Below, piece by piece: positions 1-9,466 of a stretch of DNA of 64,000 nucleotides (position 1 is the first letter of the stretch; each line of letters begins with the position of its first letter). The notes beneath the pieces were generated by a model, which worked only from the letters and a program-made list of their open reading frames with translations, was not told the DNA's origin and did not search any database. Made by a program: the position numbers and the translations under genes. Origin of the DNA: Aureimonas jatrophae (GTDB taxonomy: Bacteria; Pseudomonadota; Alphaproteobacteria; Rhizobiales; Rhizobiaceae). Where the stretch lies: assembly GCF_900104035.1 (NCBI RefSeq), contig NZ_FNIT01000002.1, positions 620,001 through 684,000 of the forward strand. Direction: 5' to 3'.

Positions 1-754
1 GGGCGTCGGCCTCGCCCCAGAGCGCGAGCCGCCCGGTCTCGATGTCGCGGCTGACCAGCGAGACCGGAAGCCGTCCGATCCCGACGCCCGCCCTCACCGC
101 ATCGCGCACCATGACCAGCGAGGACAAGCGGAGCACCGGGTCGATCGCGAGTGCCTGGCGCGCGCCCTTGAGCGGCCAGGAGGCAGGGCCGCCGGCCGTT
201 CCGCGCAGCACAGCCGGCATGGCGGCGTTCGCGGCCGGCGGCACGAGGTTGGGTGCCGCCACGACCACGAGCCGGTCGCGCAGGAAGACGCGGCCGACGA
301 GACCCGCATCGCTCGCCGGATCCACCCGGATCACGAGGTCGTAGCCCTCCTCGACCATGTCCACCGCCCGGTCGTCGGTGGTCACCTCCAGCCGCACGTC
401 GGGATGCTTCAGCGCGAACGCGCTGGCGAGCGGGCCCATCGCCGTCTGGGAGAAGAGCAGCGGTGCGCTGATGCGCAGGCGTCCGCGCGGGCGCTGCGCG
501 CCCGAGGCGATGGCCGATGCCGTCTCGTCGATCTCGGTCAGGAGCGCGCCGGTCCGCTCGAACAGGGCGCGCCCCTCCTCGGTCAGCGCCAGCACCCGCC
601 CGCCCCGCTCCAGAAGGCGCAGGCCCAGCGCCGCTTCCAGCTCGCCCACGCGGCGCGAAAGCGTCGCCTTCGGCCGGCCGGATGCGCGCGCGGCGCGGCC
701 GAACCCGCCATGACGCGCGACGAGGTTGAAGTCCGACAGGGCGAGAAGGTCCAC
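1..754 (-). CDS. LysR family transcriptional regulator (3' end runs off the window)
   Basis: DNA-binding regulator with an N-terminal LysR winged HTH (about residues 3-60; reads ...LSDFNLVARHGGF... then SRRVGELEAALGLRLLERG) followed by the periplasmic-binding-protein-like effector domain, which includes LRISAPLLF and the VEEGYDLVIRV segment. The reading frame is open to position 1, so the C-terminus is missing. The start is uncertain: GTG at 754 has an AGGTGG Shine-Dalgarno 5 nt upstream; GTG at 763 is in frame and adds three residues. It is divergent from the DUF1857/reductase pair at 884-2078, which it probably controls, as is usual for LysR regulators. The family is clear; the effector is unknown. 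Confidence 0.88.
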   Translation of the reverse strand, partial: MDLLALSDFNLVARHGGFGRAARASGRPKATLSRRVGELEAALGLRLLERGGRVLALTEEGRALFERTGALLTEIDETASAIASGAQRPRGRLRISAPLLFSQTAMGPLASAFALKHPDVRLEVTTDDRAVDMVEEGYDLVIRVDPASDAGLVGRVFLRDRLVVVAAPNLVPPAANAAMPAVLRGTAGGPASWPLKGARQALAIDPVLRLSSLVMVRDAVRAGVGIGRLPVSLVSRDIETGRLALWGEADA

Positions 755-787
755 GTGTTCCACCTGTGAGACGGTTGGTCCCAAAAT

Positions 788-800
788 GCCGACTGTCGGC
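788..800. promoter_or_regulatory. Palindrome in the LysR/DUF1857 divergent intergenic region
   Basis: GCCGACTGTCGGC is a perfect 6-1-6 inverted repeat lying between the divergent LysR gene (start 754) and the gene starting at 884. Position and symmetry fit an operator for the LysR protein, but the match to the generic T-N11-A box is imperfect. The assignment is inferred from position only. Confidence 0.35.
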
Positions 801-883
801 TCGAAAGTGGATCGCACATCTTCGTCCCGTCAGCCAGCGTGGCCGACCGGCCCATCCGCCGCCCGCTTGAAAGGACGAGACCC

Positions 884-1357
884 ATGATCCACGCAACCGC
901 CACCGTTCCCGTGAACCCGGAAGGCGCCGTGCCGCTCACGCGCGGCCAGGCCTGGGCCGGGCTGGTTCTGAAGGCCCGCGATGCGCGGCTGTTTCTGCCC
1001 GACGGCTTCTGCACCCGCTGCGAGGTCGTCGAGGAAAGCGCGACCCATCTCGTTCGCGAGGCGACCATCGCCGGCACCGATGTTCGCGAGATCATCGCCT
1101 TCGAGCCGAACCGGAAGGTCACCTTCTTCCAGGCCGGGGGCCCGCGCGAGGGGGCGATCGTCAACGAGCTGTTCGAGGACCCGGACGGTACGCTGCACCT
1201 GCGCTTCTACGGCTATCTCGGCCTGCGCGACCGGACGCCGAACGGTCCCGAGGAGGCGGCCGAGCAGGCCATGCTGAACGGCGACCGGGGTTACCGCGCC
1301 GCGCTGGTGTCGACGCTGGAGCGCACGCGCTCGCTTCTGGCCGAAGGCCGGCTTTGA
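884..1357 (+). CDS. DUF1857/AtaL-like SRPBCC family protein
   Basis: A 157-residue protein resembling the DUF1857 (AtaL-like) branch of the SRPBCC/START fold: an N-terminal VPVNPEG segment, a central CEVVEES-THLVRE strand region, and a C-terminal amphipathic helix ending in LERTRSLLAEG. These proteins form a hydrophobic ligand cavity; no enzymatic function is established. The ATG at 884 is chosen because AAGGACGAG lies just upstream; an in-frame start at 839 has no such site. It is followed 49 bp later by an NAD(P)-binding reductase, probably in the same transcript, and both are likely under the divergent LysR regulator. Confidence 0.82.
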   Translation: MIHATATVPVNPEGAVPLTRGQAWAGLVLKARDARLFLPDGFCTRCEVVEESATHLVREATIAGTDVREIIAFEPNRKVTFFQAGGPREGAIVNELFEDPDGTLHLRFYGYLGLRDRTPNGPEEAAEQAMLNGDRGYRAALVSTLERTRSLLAEGRL

Positions 1358-1406
1358 TCCCACCCAAACCGGGCAGCCCCAGCGCCCATCAACAGGAGTG
1401 ATCCGC

Positions 1407-2078
1407 ATGCCAAACAATCCTATGCAACCGGGCCGTCTCGCGCGTCCCAAGCTTCTCGTTCTCGGCGCGACCGGTGGAACCGGGCGCCGCATCGTCGCGC
1501 AAGCGATCGAGCGCGGCTTCGAGGTCACCGCGCTCGTGCGCTCACCCCAGAAGGCGGCGGACCTCGCCGGCGGCGCGCGCATCGTGGTCGGCGACGCGCG
1601 CGACGAGGCCGCGCTCGTCCGGGCTCTGGAGGGTCAGGACGGCGTCGTCAGCGCGCTCGGAACCCCGGCCAGCCCGTTCCGGGAGGTCACGCTCCTGTCG
1701 GAGGCCACGCGCGCGCTCACCAGGGCGATGACCACAACCGGCGTCTCGCGGCTCATCGCGATCACCGGGCTTGGTGCGGGCGACAGCCGGGGGCACGGCG
1801 GCGTGCTGTTCGACCGCGTGATCGTCCCGTTGCTCCTGCGCCGCGTCTACCGGGACAAGGACCGGCAGGAGGCGATCGTGCGGGCGAGCGGTCTCGACTG
1901 GGTTCTGGTGCGCCCGAGCATCCTCAACAACAAGCCCGCTCGCGGCTCGGTGCGCGCATTGACCGATCTGGCGGACGTCCATGGCGGATCGGTCTCGCGC
2001 GACGACGTCGCGCGCTTCGTGCTCGATCAGGTCGAGACGGACGGCTGGCTGCGACAGGCGCCGCTCGTGACATGGTAG
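1407..2078 (+). CDS. NAD(P)-binding (NmrA-like / atypical SDR) oxidoreductase
   Basis: A 223-residue protein with an N-terminal dinucleotide-binding motif (LVLGATGGTGRRIV, about residues 13-26) and the atypical-SDR layout of the NAD(P)H-binding/NmrA group: GDARDEAAL after the third strand, then VSRLIAITGLGAGDS, then the WVLVRPSIL segment. Such proteins are either NADP-dependent reductases or redox sensors. The ATG at 1407 follows AGGAG by 8 nt; a GTG at 1398 overlaps the ribosome site and is rejected. Likely cotranscribed with the DUF1857 gene. It ends 12 bp from the convergent AraC gene. Substrate not predictable. Confidence 0.85.
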   Translation: MPNNPMQPGRLARPKLLVLGATGGTGRRIVAQAIERGFEVTALVRSPQKAADLAGGARIVVGDARDEAALVRALEGQDGVVSALGTPASPFREVTLLSEATRALTRAMTTTGVSRLIAITGLGAGDSRGHGGVLFDRVIVPLLLRRVYRDKDRQEAIVRASGLDWVLVRPSILNNKPARGSVRALTDLADVHGGSVSRDDVARFVLDQVETDGWLRQAPLVTW

Positions 2079-2090
2079 GCGTCGTCGCGC

Positions 2091-2990
2091 TCAGATCGCG
2101 GTGCCCGGCTGCTCGCCGCCTCCCGCCAGCAGCCGGGCCGCGTCGCGCGCGGGCGGCGCGCCGAACAGGCGCCGATACTCGCGGCTGAACTGCGAGGCGC
2201 TCTCGTAGCCGACCGCGTAGGCGGCGCGGCCGGCCTCGCCCTGGCTGACCAGAAGACGACGGGCGGCCTGGAGCCGCAGGCGCTTCTGGTACTGCAGCGG
2301 ACTCATCGCGGTGACCGTCTTGAAGTGGCGATGGAACGAGGGGACGCTCATGCCCGCGATCTCGGCCAGGGCCTCGACCCGCAAGGGCCGGTCGTAGTGG
2401 CGCGCGATCCACTCGATCGATCGGCGCACGCGCGACAGGCGGCTGTCCTCGCGTCCGATCTGCCGCAGCATCGCGCCGTGCGGCCCCTGCAGAAGCCGGT
2501 AGAGCACCTCCCGCTCGCGCGATGCGGCGAGAAACGGAATGTCGGCCGGCGTATCGAGAAGCGCCAGCAGGAGGGCCCAGGCCTCCAGAAGCTCGCGCGT
2601 GATGGGAGCGACGCCGAAGCCGGCGGCCGGGTCGCAAGGAGGCAGCGACGGCGCCTCGGCGAGCATCGCGCCCAGCGCCTCGCGGTCGAGCGTCAGACCG
2701 GCGCCGATATAGGGCTTGTCCGGCGTCGCCTCGACGATGCGACCGCTGGCGGGCAGGTCGAGCGAGGCGACAAAGGAGGTCGCGGCGTCGTAGCGCAGCA
2801 CCGTTTCCCCGATCAGCACCTCCTTGGCGCCCTGCAGCACGACGCAGACCATGGGCTGGTAGAGGCCGGTCGAGGGAGGCCCCGGCTCGGTGCGGACGGC
2901 AAGGCCGACGCGCGGCAGCACGGTCTGCGTGCGCGTGGGGTCGGCGTGACGCCGCGCGCGATGGATCAGGCGGTCGAGGATGTCCTGCAT
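2091..2990 (-). CDS. AraC family transcriptional regulator
   Basis: A 299-residue regulator: an N-terminal AraC_N-type sensing domain (about residues 20-170, with LYQPMVCVVLQGAKEVLIG) and a C-terminal double HTH (about residues 190-285: RVEALAEIAGMSVPSFHRHF then SPLQYQKRLRLQAARRLL). This N-domain family is often paired with divergent short-chain dehydrogenases or aldehyde-responsive genes. Here the SDR at 3153 diverges from it across 162 bp, so it is the probable target. The frame stays open far upstream of the ATG at 2990, antisense to the SDR, but that is a high-GC artefact: family alignment begins near this ATG. Confidence 0.9.
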   Translation of the reverse strand: MQDILDRLIHRARRHADPTRTQTVLPRVGLAVRTEPGPPSTGLYQPMVCVVLQGAKEVLIGETVLRYDAATSFVASLDLPASGRIVEATPDKPYIGAGLTLDREALGAMLAEAPSLPPCDPAAGFGVAPITRELLEAWALLLALLDTPADIPFLAASREREVLYRLLQGPHGAMLRQIGREDSRLSRVRRSIEWIARHYDRPLRVEALAEIAGMSVPSFHRHFKTVTAMSPLQYQKRLRLQAARRLLVSQGEAGRAAYAVGYESASQFSREYRRLFGAPPARDAARLLAGGGEQPGTAI

Positions 2991-3152
2991 GGTCGAGAGG
3001 ATCGGCGATCCGGCGCGGTCCTGCAAGCCCGCTGATAGGAATAGGCAAGAGTTCGATCCGATCAAGCACGGGGCCGACGGCTCGTCTCGCCATATGGGCG
3101 ACGAGGCGGACGGAGCGTCGTCGCCTCGCTGTCCCATCTCAAGGAGCCCGCT

Positions 3153-4121
3153 ATGACCACCCCTTCCTTTGGTGCGACCTCCACCACCGACGAAGTCCTG
3201 GCCGACGTGGATCTCGGCGGCCGGCGCATCCTCGTCACCGGCGTCTCGGCGGGCCTCGGGATCGAAACCGCCCGGGCGCTGGCGCTGCGCGGTGCCGATG
3301 TCGTGGGTGCCGCCCGCGACCTCGACAAGGCCGTGCACGCGACCGGGGAGGTCCGGGATGCAGCCGCGCGAGGGGGTGGGACCTTTCGACTGATCGCACT
3401 GGATCTGGCGGATCTGCGAAGCGTGCGCGAAACCGCCGGGCGTCTTCTCGCCGAGGGCGATCTCTTCGACGCGGTGATCTGCAATGCGGGCGTCATGGCA
3501 CCGCCGTTCGGGCGCACGGCCGACGGTTTCGAGACGCAGTTCGGCACGAACCACCTCGGCCACTTCGTCCTGGTGAACCGGATCGTGCCCCTGATGCGCG
3601 AGGGCGGACGCGTCGTCGTGCTGTCCTCGGCCGGCCACCGCTTCAGCGACGTCGATCTCGAGGACCCGAACTTCGAGCGGACCCCCTACGATCCGTGGAT
3701 CGCCTATGGCCGGTCGAAGACCGCCAACGCCCTCTTCGCGGTGGAATTCGACCGGCGTCATCGCGCAAGCGGCATCCGCGCGACGGCGGTGCATCCCGGC
3801 GGCATCCAGACCGAGCTCGGTCGCCACCTGACGTCGGAGGCCATGGCGGCCCTGGTGGACCAGCTGGATGCCGCCTCGCGGGCGACGGGTCAGTCGCGCT
3901 TCGCGTTCAAGACGATCCCGCAAGGGGCGGCGACCTCGGTATGGGCCGCCGTAGTGGCCGATGCCGACGAGGTGGGCGGCCGCTACTGCGAGGACTGCCA
4001 CGTCGCCGCGACGCGCGAGGGGGAGGGCATCCGGGACGGCGTGCGATCCTATGCGATCGATCCGGAGCGGGCCCGGCTGCTCTGGGAGCGGAGCGAGATG
4101 CTGGTCAGCTGCGGCGCCTGA
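3153..4121 (+). CDS. SDR family NAD(P)-dependent oxidoreductase (retinol dehydrogenase-like)
   Basis: A 322-residue classical SDR. The cofactor motif VTGVSAGLG is near residues 27-35, NAGVMAPP follows the fourth strand, the catalytic Ser is in VVVLSSAGH, and YGRSK gives Tyr/Lys. The length and the insertion between Ser and Tyr (DPNFERTPYDPW) resemble the retinol dehydrogenase/WW-domain oxidoreductase-like group. The ATG at 3153 is preceded by AAGGAG. It is divergent from the AraC regulator, its likely controller. Substrate unknown; probably an aldehyde/ketone reductase. Confidence 0.88.
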   Translation: MTTPSFGATSTTDEVLADVDLGGRRILVTGVSAGLGIETARALALRGADVVGAARDLDKAVHATGEVRDAAARGGGTFRLIALDLADLRSVRETAGRLLAEGDLFDAVICNAGVMAPPFGRTADGFETQFGTNHLGHFVLVNRIVPLMREGGRVVVLSSAGHRFSDVDLEDPNFERTPYDPWIAYGRSKTANALFAVEFDRRHRASGIRATAVHPGGIQTELGRHLTSEAMAALVDQLDAASRATGQSRFAFKTIPQGAATSVWAAVVADADEVGGRYCEDCHVAATREGEGIRDGVRSYAIDPERARLLWERSEMLVSCGA

Positions 4122-4740
4122 CACGGGAAGGCAGCTCCTGTCCGGTCCGGCCGGCGCTGGGTGGTCTCGGCGGTCGCGATCCAGGTCGCGGCCGCGAGGC
4201 TGACGCGACCCTCGGCCTCGCGTTTCCGAAGCATGGCGCGCACCCGCTCGTCCGCATCGCGCCGCCGGTCCGGGCGATCCCGCAGGATGCAGCCGAGCCT
4301 ACCGGCGCGTGTGACGACCGCGAGCGTGTACGCCGCGCCGCCGCCGGATTTCTGAGCGTCCGAGGGTGTGATCTCGACCCGGCGGGAGCCGGCTGCCTGC
4401 AGGGTTGCCTGGATCGTACCGGGATCGGCGAAGCCGAGATGCGGTGCGTCCCCGGGCGCCGGTCCGGCTTCCTTCACGGGCGCATGGTCCATCGCGTTCC
4501 CGCTTGCGGCGCATCAGCAAGCGAAGGCGATCCGGCCGCCGGGCCGACGCCGGCTCGCCCAATGCCGGAAGGCGGCCGTGGTGTCGCATGCGCTCGTGCT
4601 AGGTCACCAGCCCCTGGCTGCCGATGTCGGTGCCCACGACATGGCCCTCGTCGCCGACCCGATCCGCGAGTGGGGCCATGGTGCGTCCCGCACTGCGGCC
4701 CCATCTAAAATGCGCCAGCCTCGACCGGACGCCGGCGCTT
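4116..4740 (-). pseudogene. Decayed class I SAM-dependent methyltransferase (UbiE-like)
   Basis: Read on the minus strand, three pieces of one methyltransferase appear in different frames. Around 4715-4610 is the SAM-binding motif region (a degenerate RILD-G segment, then GRTMAPLADRVGDEGHVVG and TDIG). Around 4580-4500 is AAFRHWASRRRPGGRIAFAC, where the normal Trp codon has become TGA. From about 4495 to 4116 is the C-terminal domain (LGFADPGTIQATLQAAGS ... GRVSLAAATWIATAE). About 55-60 residues that should lie between pieces one and two are missing. Frameshifts, an in-frame stop and a deletion together make this a dead gene. It sits directly downstream of the SDR. Confidence 0.75.
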
Positions 4741-4833
4741 CGGCCGCCGCTCGCATCCGCCGGTTCGACGCGTGTTCGATCCGCCCGTTCCGCAGGAGTC
4801 CCGATCTGCCGCGAGAACCTTGGGGGGGAACTC

Positions 4834-5265
4834 CTAGACCGCTCGAGACGCCGCCGGAGCCAGTCCCGGTTCGTTCGCCGCCCGTCTACGATTCTGCGCG
4901 GCCGCCGCCTTCCAGCGCCGCGGGGAGGCACCCGGTTGTAGCGGTGCGTAGCGCAGGCCGCGCCCATCGGGATCGAGGCTGACGTACCATCCCGTCATCA
5001 GACGCGCCGCGAGGCCGAAGGGAAGACCGAAGCGCGATGCGCAGGAGGCCATCTCGCTGCGTCCGTCGCGCCGAACGATGCGGGCGCAGCGTGTCGTGCA
5101 CAAGGCCAGATCGAGATCATGGCCGCCGCCGGGCCAAGAAGCCTCCAGCGACTGTCCCAGAAGGTCGATGGCCTCGTCCGTTCCACTGGCGCCGAGCACG
5201 GAGCGCAGTTCCCGCGCGACCAGAACCGAGTGGAGTTGCGAGAGCTGATGATCCGTCCAGAACAA
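4834..5265 (-). CDS. Hypothetical protein
   Basis: An open frame of 143 codons with a TTG start; GGGGGG sits about 5 nt upstream. The product starts MFWTDHQLSQLHSVLVAREL, has mixed composition with two cysteines close together (about residues 56-60) and a basic, alanine-rich C-terminal tail. No family recognised. Support is only frame openness, the ribosome site and reasonable composition; a shorter frame starting at 5270 overlaps it. It lies between the dead methyltransferase and the histidine kinase. Confidence 0.38.
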   Translation of the reverse strand: MFWTDHQLSQLHSVLVARELRSVLGASGTDEAIDLLGQSLEASWPGGGHDLDLALCTTRCARIVRRDGRSEMASCASRFGLPFGLAARLMTGWYVSLDPDGRGLRYAPLQPGASPRRWKAAAAQNRRRAANEPGLAPAASRAV

Positions 5266-5382
5266 GACACCCCCCGAAGGCCGACATGCGTTCAGAAGAG
5301 CCCATCTATGGTCCCGTCCCGGCGCGGCAACGTCTTGGCTGACCCGTGACTGGCGCGTCGGACGAACGGCAGCGGCCGCGCG

Positions 5383-7422
5383 TCAGCTGCTCGAGCCGGC
5401 CTTGCCGCGTCCCAGCTCGAAGCAAAGGCCCGACGGGGCGAAGTCCAGACGTCCGGTGCCGTCGAAGTTGGCCGCGACCACCCGTTCCAGGAGCTTCGAT
5501 CCGAAACCGCGCCGGTCGGGCGCCACGACGGGCGGCCCGCCGGTCTCCACCCACCGAAACGCGAAGGCCCCGTCCTCGGCGCCCCACGAGACCGATACGC
5601 GCCCCGTCTCGTTCGAGAGCGCACCGTACTTGACGGCGTTGGTCGCCAGTTCGTGGATCGCGAGCGACAGGCCGAGCGCCTGCTGCGAGGTCAGGCGAAA
5701 GCGCGCGCCGTGGAGCGAGATCCGGTTTTCCTCGCCCTGGTGAGGACCGATCGCCGCCGCCACGACGTCGGCCGCATCGGCTTCCTCCCAGGAGGTTCGC
5801 GTCAGGATGTCCTGCGCGCGGGTCAGCGCTCCCAGGCGGCTCTCGATGGCATGGCGCGCCGTCTCGACGCTGGTGGCCTGGCGCAGCGTTTGAGAGCTGA
5901 TCGCCTGGACCATGGCCAGCGAGTTCTTCATGCGGTGCGCGAGTTCCTGGTTGAGCGTGCGCTGCTGCTGCTCGGCCTGGATGCGGGACAACGCGGTCTG
6001 GGTGCGGTCGGCCACCTGCTCCACGAACAGAAGGTCCTCGGGCGAAAGGGCGCGCAACTCGGCGAAATGCACGAAGGCGACGAGCACGAAGCGGCCGCGC
6101 TCGATCACCGGGAAGTTCAGGAGAACGCGGATTCCGATCGCCGCCATAGCATGGGCGCTCGCGCTCGTGCGCGGATCCGTGGCGACGTCCTCGACGATCA
6201 CGGTCTGGCCGCGCTTCAGCTCGTCGATAAAGGAGCCGTAGTCGCGGAAGCGGAACGACCCTTCCACCGGGACCGCGTCCTCGCGGCACCAGTTCGGGTG
6301 CATGAGCACGGTCTCGCGCTCGGGATCCACCGTGCCGATGCCCGCGCGCGTGGCGTTCAGGGCGCGGGCCATGATCTCGGCGGCGACGTGGGTGACCTCT
6401 TCGGGCTCGCTCAGCATGCGCAGCCGCTCCCCGAGATCGGCAAGCGCGGCCTGCCGGCGGACCTGATGGACGTGCTCGGTCACGTCGTATCCGACCGTGA
6501 AGATGCCCGTGACGTGGCCTTCCTCGACGAAGGGCTGGTGGACGAAGTCCAGGAAGTGCTCGATTGCCGGCCGGGTGGGGTCGGGCTGCGACGAGAACGG
6601 CGCCGCCTTCATGGCGACGGCCTCGCCGGTCCGGTAGACGCGGTCGAGAAGGTCGGCGTAACCCTGTTCGGCGGCGTCGGGTAGGGCCTCGCGCGCCGTG
6701 AGGCCGATGAGATCCCGGCCGCCCACGGCCTCGCGGTAAGCGGCGTTCACCATCTCGTAGATGTGCTCCGGACCGCGCTGGAGGGCCATGAAGCTCGGCG
6801 CGTTGTCGAACAGGGACACGAGCCGACGACGCCCCTCGGCGGCGTCGTCGCGCGCGATCCGCAGATACCGCACGAGATCGTCGCGCTGCGAGATCAGGCG
6901 CCGCATCTCGATCTGCGTCACGACCTGGCGGGCCAGGTGGTGGAGCACGTGGGTCTGCTGGGCCGTCAGGCCGTCGGGCCGGGCCACCGTGTCGATGACG
7001 CACAGCGCGCCCAGCGAGTGGCCGTCGTCGGTCACGAGCGGCGCGCCCGCATAGAAGCGGATCGCCTCGGGACCCGTGACGAGCGGATTGGCGGCGGTGC
7101 GAGGGTCGAGCGTCAGGTCCGGGATCACCAGAACCTCGCGCTGGTTCAGCGTATGGGCGCACACGGAACGGTCGAGCGTCGTCTGGTCGGGCTGGAAGCC
7201 GACCCGCGCCTTGAACCATTGCCGGTCCCGATCGACCAGGCTGACCAGCGCGATCGGCGTCGCGCAGACCTCGCTCGCGATCGCCGCGATGCTGTCGAAG
7301 CTTTCCTCGGGCGCCGTGTCCAGGATGTCCAGCGCCTCGAGGGCGGCGAGCCGCTCGGGGTCGGTGATTGCGGGACCGACCACGGCATTCCGATTCGCAT
7401 CGGGCGGGGAGGGGGGTGTCAT
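5383..7422 (-). CDS. GAF-PAS-GAF sensor histidine kinase, HWE family
   Basis: A 679-residue soluble sensor kinase. An N-terminal GAF domain (about 25-170, LDILDTAPEESFDSI ... GALCVIDT) is followed by a PAS domain (about 205-320), a second GAF (about 335-480) and an HWE/HisKA_2 transmitter. The phosphoacceptor is His496 in ELAHRMKNSL, the N-box reads AIHELATNAVKYG (about 588-600), and the family-defining W-x-E is in FRWVETGGP (about 624-626). There are no membrane segments, so it senses a cytoplasmic signal. No response regulator is adjacent; HWE kinases in Hyphomicrobiales often feed the general stress response. The N-terminal GAF closely resembles that of the cyclase at 34360. Confidence 0.93.
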   Translation of the reverse strand: MTPPSPPDANRNAVVGPAITDPERLAALEALDILDTAPEESFDSIAAIASEVCATPIALVSLVDRDRQWFKARVGFQPDQTTLDRSVCAHTLNQREVLVIPDLTLDPRTAANPLVTGPEAIRFYAGAPLVTDDGHSLGALCVIDTVARPDGLTAQQTHVLHHLARQVVTQIEMRRLISQRDDLVRYLRIARDDAAEGRRRLVSLFDNAPSFMALQRGPEHIYEMVNAAYREAVGGRDLIGLTAREALPDAAEQGYADLLDRVYRTGEAVAMKAAPFSSQPDPTRPAIEHFLDFVHQPFVEEGHVTGIFTVGYDVTEHVHQVRRQAALADLGERLRMLSEPEEVTHVAAEIMARALNATRAGIGTVDPERETVLMHPNWCREDAVPVEGSFRFRDYGSFIDELKRGQTVIVEDVATDPRTSASAHAMAAIGIRVLLNFPVIERGRFVLVAFVHFAELRALSPEDLLFVEQVADRTQTALSRIQAEQQQRTLNQELAHRMKNSLAMVQAISSQTLRQATSVETARHAIESRLGALTRAQDILTRTSWEEADAADVVAAAIGPHQGEENRISLHGARFRLTSQQALGLSLAIHELATNAVKYGALSNETGRVSVSWGAEDGAFAFRWVETGGPPVVAPDRRGFGSKLLERVVAANFDGTGRLDFAPSGLCFELGRGKAGSSS

Positions 7423-7593
7423 AAGAGGGATATCCGACGCGACAGCCGCGACAGCCGCGCTCGCCCGCGTTCTTGTGTTCGACTTTGATCCGTCAGGGAA
7501 GGGCCCCAGGCTGGTTTGCGCCGCGAAATCGGGCGCGGAAACGACGTCACCACGCGGGCGCCGCCAGCCGGAACGGCTGTCCGAGCCGTTTCC

Positions 7594-8007
7594 TCAACCG
7601 TTCGGGCCGGCGGTTGTCACGACCTCGCCGTCCTCCTTGCGGAACTGCGCGACCGGCTCGTCGAGAAGCCCCAGCACCGTTTCCGATGGCCGGCACAGTG
7701 CAGCGCCCTTCCCGGTTACCACGATCGGCCGCTCGATCAGGATCGGATGCTCCACCATCGCCGCCAGGATTTCCTCGTCCGACAGCTTCGGGTCGCCCAG
7801 CCCAAGCTCGGCATAGGGCGTCCCCTTCTGGCGCAGGATGTCGCGCGGACGCAGCCCCATCATGTCGAGGAGTTCGGCCAGCACGTCCCGGCTGGGTGGC
7901 GTCTTCAGGTATTCGACGACCTGCGGGTCCTCGCCGGACCGACGGATCATCTCCAGCGTGTTGCGCGAGGTGCCGCAGGCGGGGTTGTGGTAGATCGTGA
8001 CGGTCAC
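7594..8007 (-). CDS. arsC: Arsenate reductase, glutaredoxin-dependent (ArsC)
   Basis: A 137-residue thioredoxin-fold protein of the Spx/ArsC family. Cys11 lies in [10 protein letters not shown] and matches the catalytic cysteine of glutaredoxin-coupled arsenate reductases. RPIVV (with the conserved Arg after the PI/ER segment) and the C-terminal GLLDEPV region also fit. It reduces arsenate to arsenite using glutathione/glutaredoxin. No arsenite pump or ArsR is nearby, so this is an isolated copy. It shares strand with the cyclase at 8087. Confidence 0.92.
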   Translation of the reverse strand: MTVTIYHNPACGTSRNTLEMIRRSGEDPQVVEYLKTPPSRDVLAELLDMMGLRPRDILRQKGTPYAELGLGDPKLSDEEILAAMVEHPILIERPIVVTGKGAALCRPSETVLGLLDEPVAQFRKEDGEVVTTAGPNG

Positions 8008-8086
8008 GATGGGTCTCCGGGAAACGGCGCGTTCGGGCGACTATGCGAGGCTTTCGCCAAGCTTCAAGGGGTGGATGCGCGACTCC

Positions 8087-9466
8087 TCATGCGCTCCGTC
8101 GATCCGGAACCGTCGCGGCGTGGAAGCGGACCTCGCCCTTGGCCTGGCGCTTGCCCGCGTAGAGCGCTCCGTCGGCGTTGCGCAGGAGCGTCAACGGATC
8201 GGCGCCGTCGGCCGGTGCGAAGGTCACGCCGATCGTTGCGCCGATGCGCGCCGAACCTGTCGCACCGAGCGGGATGGGTTGCTCGATCGCCTGGATGATC
8301 CGGCGGCCGAAGGCGAGAGCCTCGTTTGGCCGGCCGAGGCCCGGCAGGATCGCCGCGAACTCGTCGCCGCCGAGCCGAGCCGCGAAGTCTCGCGCACCCA
8401 GGCCCGCCAGAAGACGGCCGGCGACCTCCCGCAGAACCCGATCGCCGGCCTCATGGCCGAGCGTGTCGTTGACCGCCTTGAACCCGTCGAGGTCGAGATA
8501 CGCCACCGCAAACCCCTCGCCACCCTCGGCCAGGTTTCGGGACGCCCGGTCGAGACGTTCGAACAGGAGAACGCGGTTCGGCAGACCCGTCAGCGCGTCG
8601 TGCGAGGCTCGGTGTTCGCTGTCGGCGATGGCGCGGGCTGCCGAGCGGGTCTGGCGCAGGAACAGCGCCGCCAGCGCGCCGACCGCGAGCGCGACCGCGG
8701 CCCAGGCGGGCACGGCGATCTGCAGCAGCCGGTCGCCGGGACGGGCGCCCTCCCACGCCAGGGCGCCAACCTCTTGGCCGTCGGCGGTGACGAGCGGCAC
8801 CGAAGCCGTTCCGGACGGCTTGTCCGCGATCCGCAGCCTCGGCAGGCGATAGGTATGGGCAAAGGTTTCCACCAGCGCCGCGTCGATGGCGTCCACGAAC
8901 ACCAGATGGTGGCGCGGCGTCCCATCGTCGGCACCAGGCTCCTGCGGGCGGATCGGAACGATCGCCGCGATCGCCGGGCGTGCGTCGGCGAGCACCAGTC
9001 CGACGGTCGAGCCCTGCGAGCCGCGACGCTGCTGCTGGCTCAAGAGCCTGTCGAAGCCGCCCGACAGGATCTCGTTGACCGGCTGGTCCGTCAGCGCACC
9101 GCGCACCATCGCGTAGCTGGCCTCGGCGCCGGGCGTCACGACGAGGATCATGTCGAGCCCGTAGGTGGCGAGGGTCGAGGCGCCGATGTTCTCGTCGGCC
9201 CATTCGGGGTCGGGACGGTCGACGAGCCTCTCCACCGCCTCGTCCCAGGTGCCGTAGTCGAGCGCGACCTTCTCGATCTGCTCGCCACGGACCGTCAGCG
9301 CGCCCCTGGCGAGCAGCGCTTGTTCCTGCTGGGCGACCGCGGTCTGGTAACCCGCAACCAGCCACAGCATGGCCAGAAGGCACAGAAGAGCGAGCCCCAC
9401 GAGCACGGCCGCGGGCAGCGTGACCCGCCGGACGACGTGTTCGTAGCCGCTCTGCGGATTCACCAT
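8087..9466 (-). CDS. CHASE4-GGDEF diguanylate cyclase, membrane-bound
   Basis: A 459-residue protein: TM1 (about 16-38), a periplasmic CHASE4-type sensor (about 55-235, with [15 protein letters not shown] and PEWADENIG), TM2 (about 255-278) and a C-terminal GGDEF domain with the active-site GGDEF intact at 366-370. It should make cyclic di-GMP in response to an external cue. The inhibitory I-site (RxxD just before the active site) reads GARD, so the Arg is lost and product inhibition may be absent. The frame stays open well upstream, antisense to pccB; the ATG at 9466 places the first membrane helix correctly. Confidence 0.9.
   Translation of the reverse strand: MVNPQSGYEHVVRRVTLPAAVLVGLALLCLLAMLWLVAGYQTAVAQQEQALLARGALTVRGEQIEKVALDYGTWDEAVERLVDRPDPEWADENIGASTLATYGLDMILVVTPGAEASYAMVRGALTDQPVNEILSGGFDRLLSQQQRRGSQGSTVGLVLADARPAIAAIVPIRPQEPGADDGTPRHHLVFVDAIDAALVETFAHTYRLPRLRIADKPSGTASVPLVTADGQEVGALAWEGARPGDRLLQIAVPAWAAVALAVGALAALFLRQTRSAARAIADSEHRASHDALTGLPNRVLLFERLDRASRNLAEGGEGFAVAYLDLDGFKAVNDTLGHEAGDRVLREVAGRLLAGLGARDFAARLGGDEFAAILPGLGRPNEALAFGRRIIQAIEQPIPLGATGSARIGATIGVTFAPADGADPLTLLRNADGALYAGKRQAKGEVRFHAATVPDRRSA

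Noticed and set aside
2991-4124. In-frame extension upstream of the AraC gene
   Set aside because: Antisense shadow of the SDR at 3153; AraC homology starts at about 2990.
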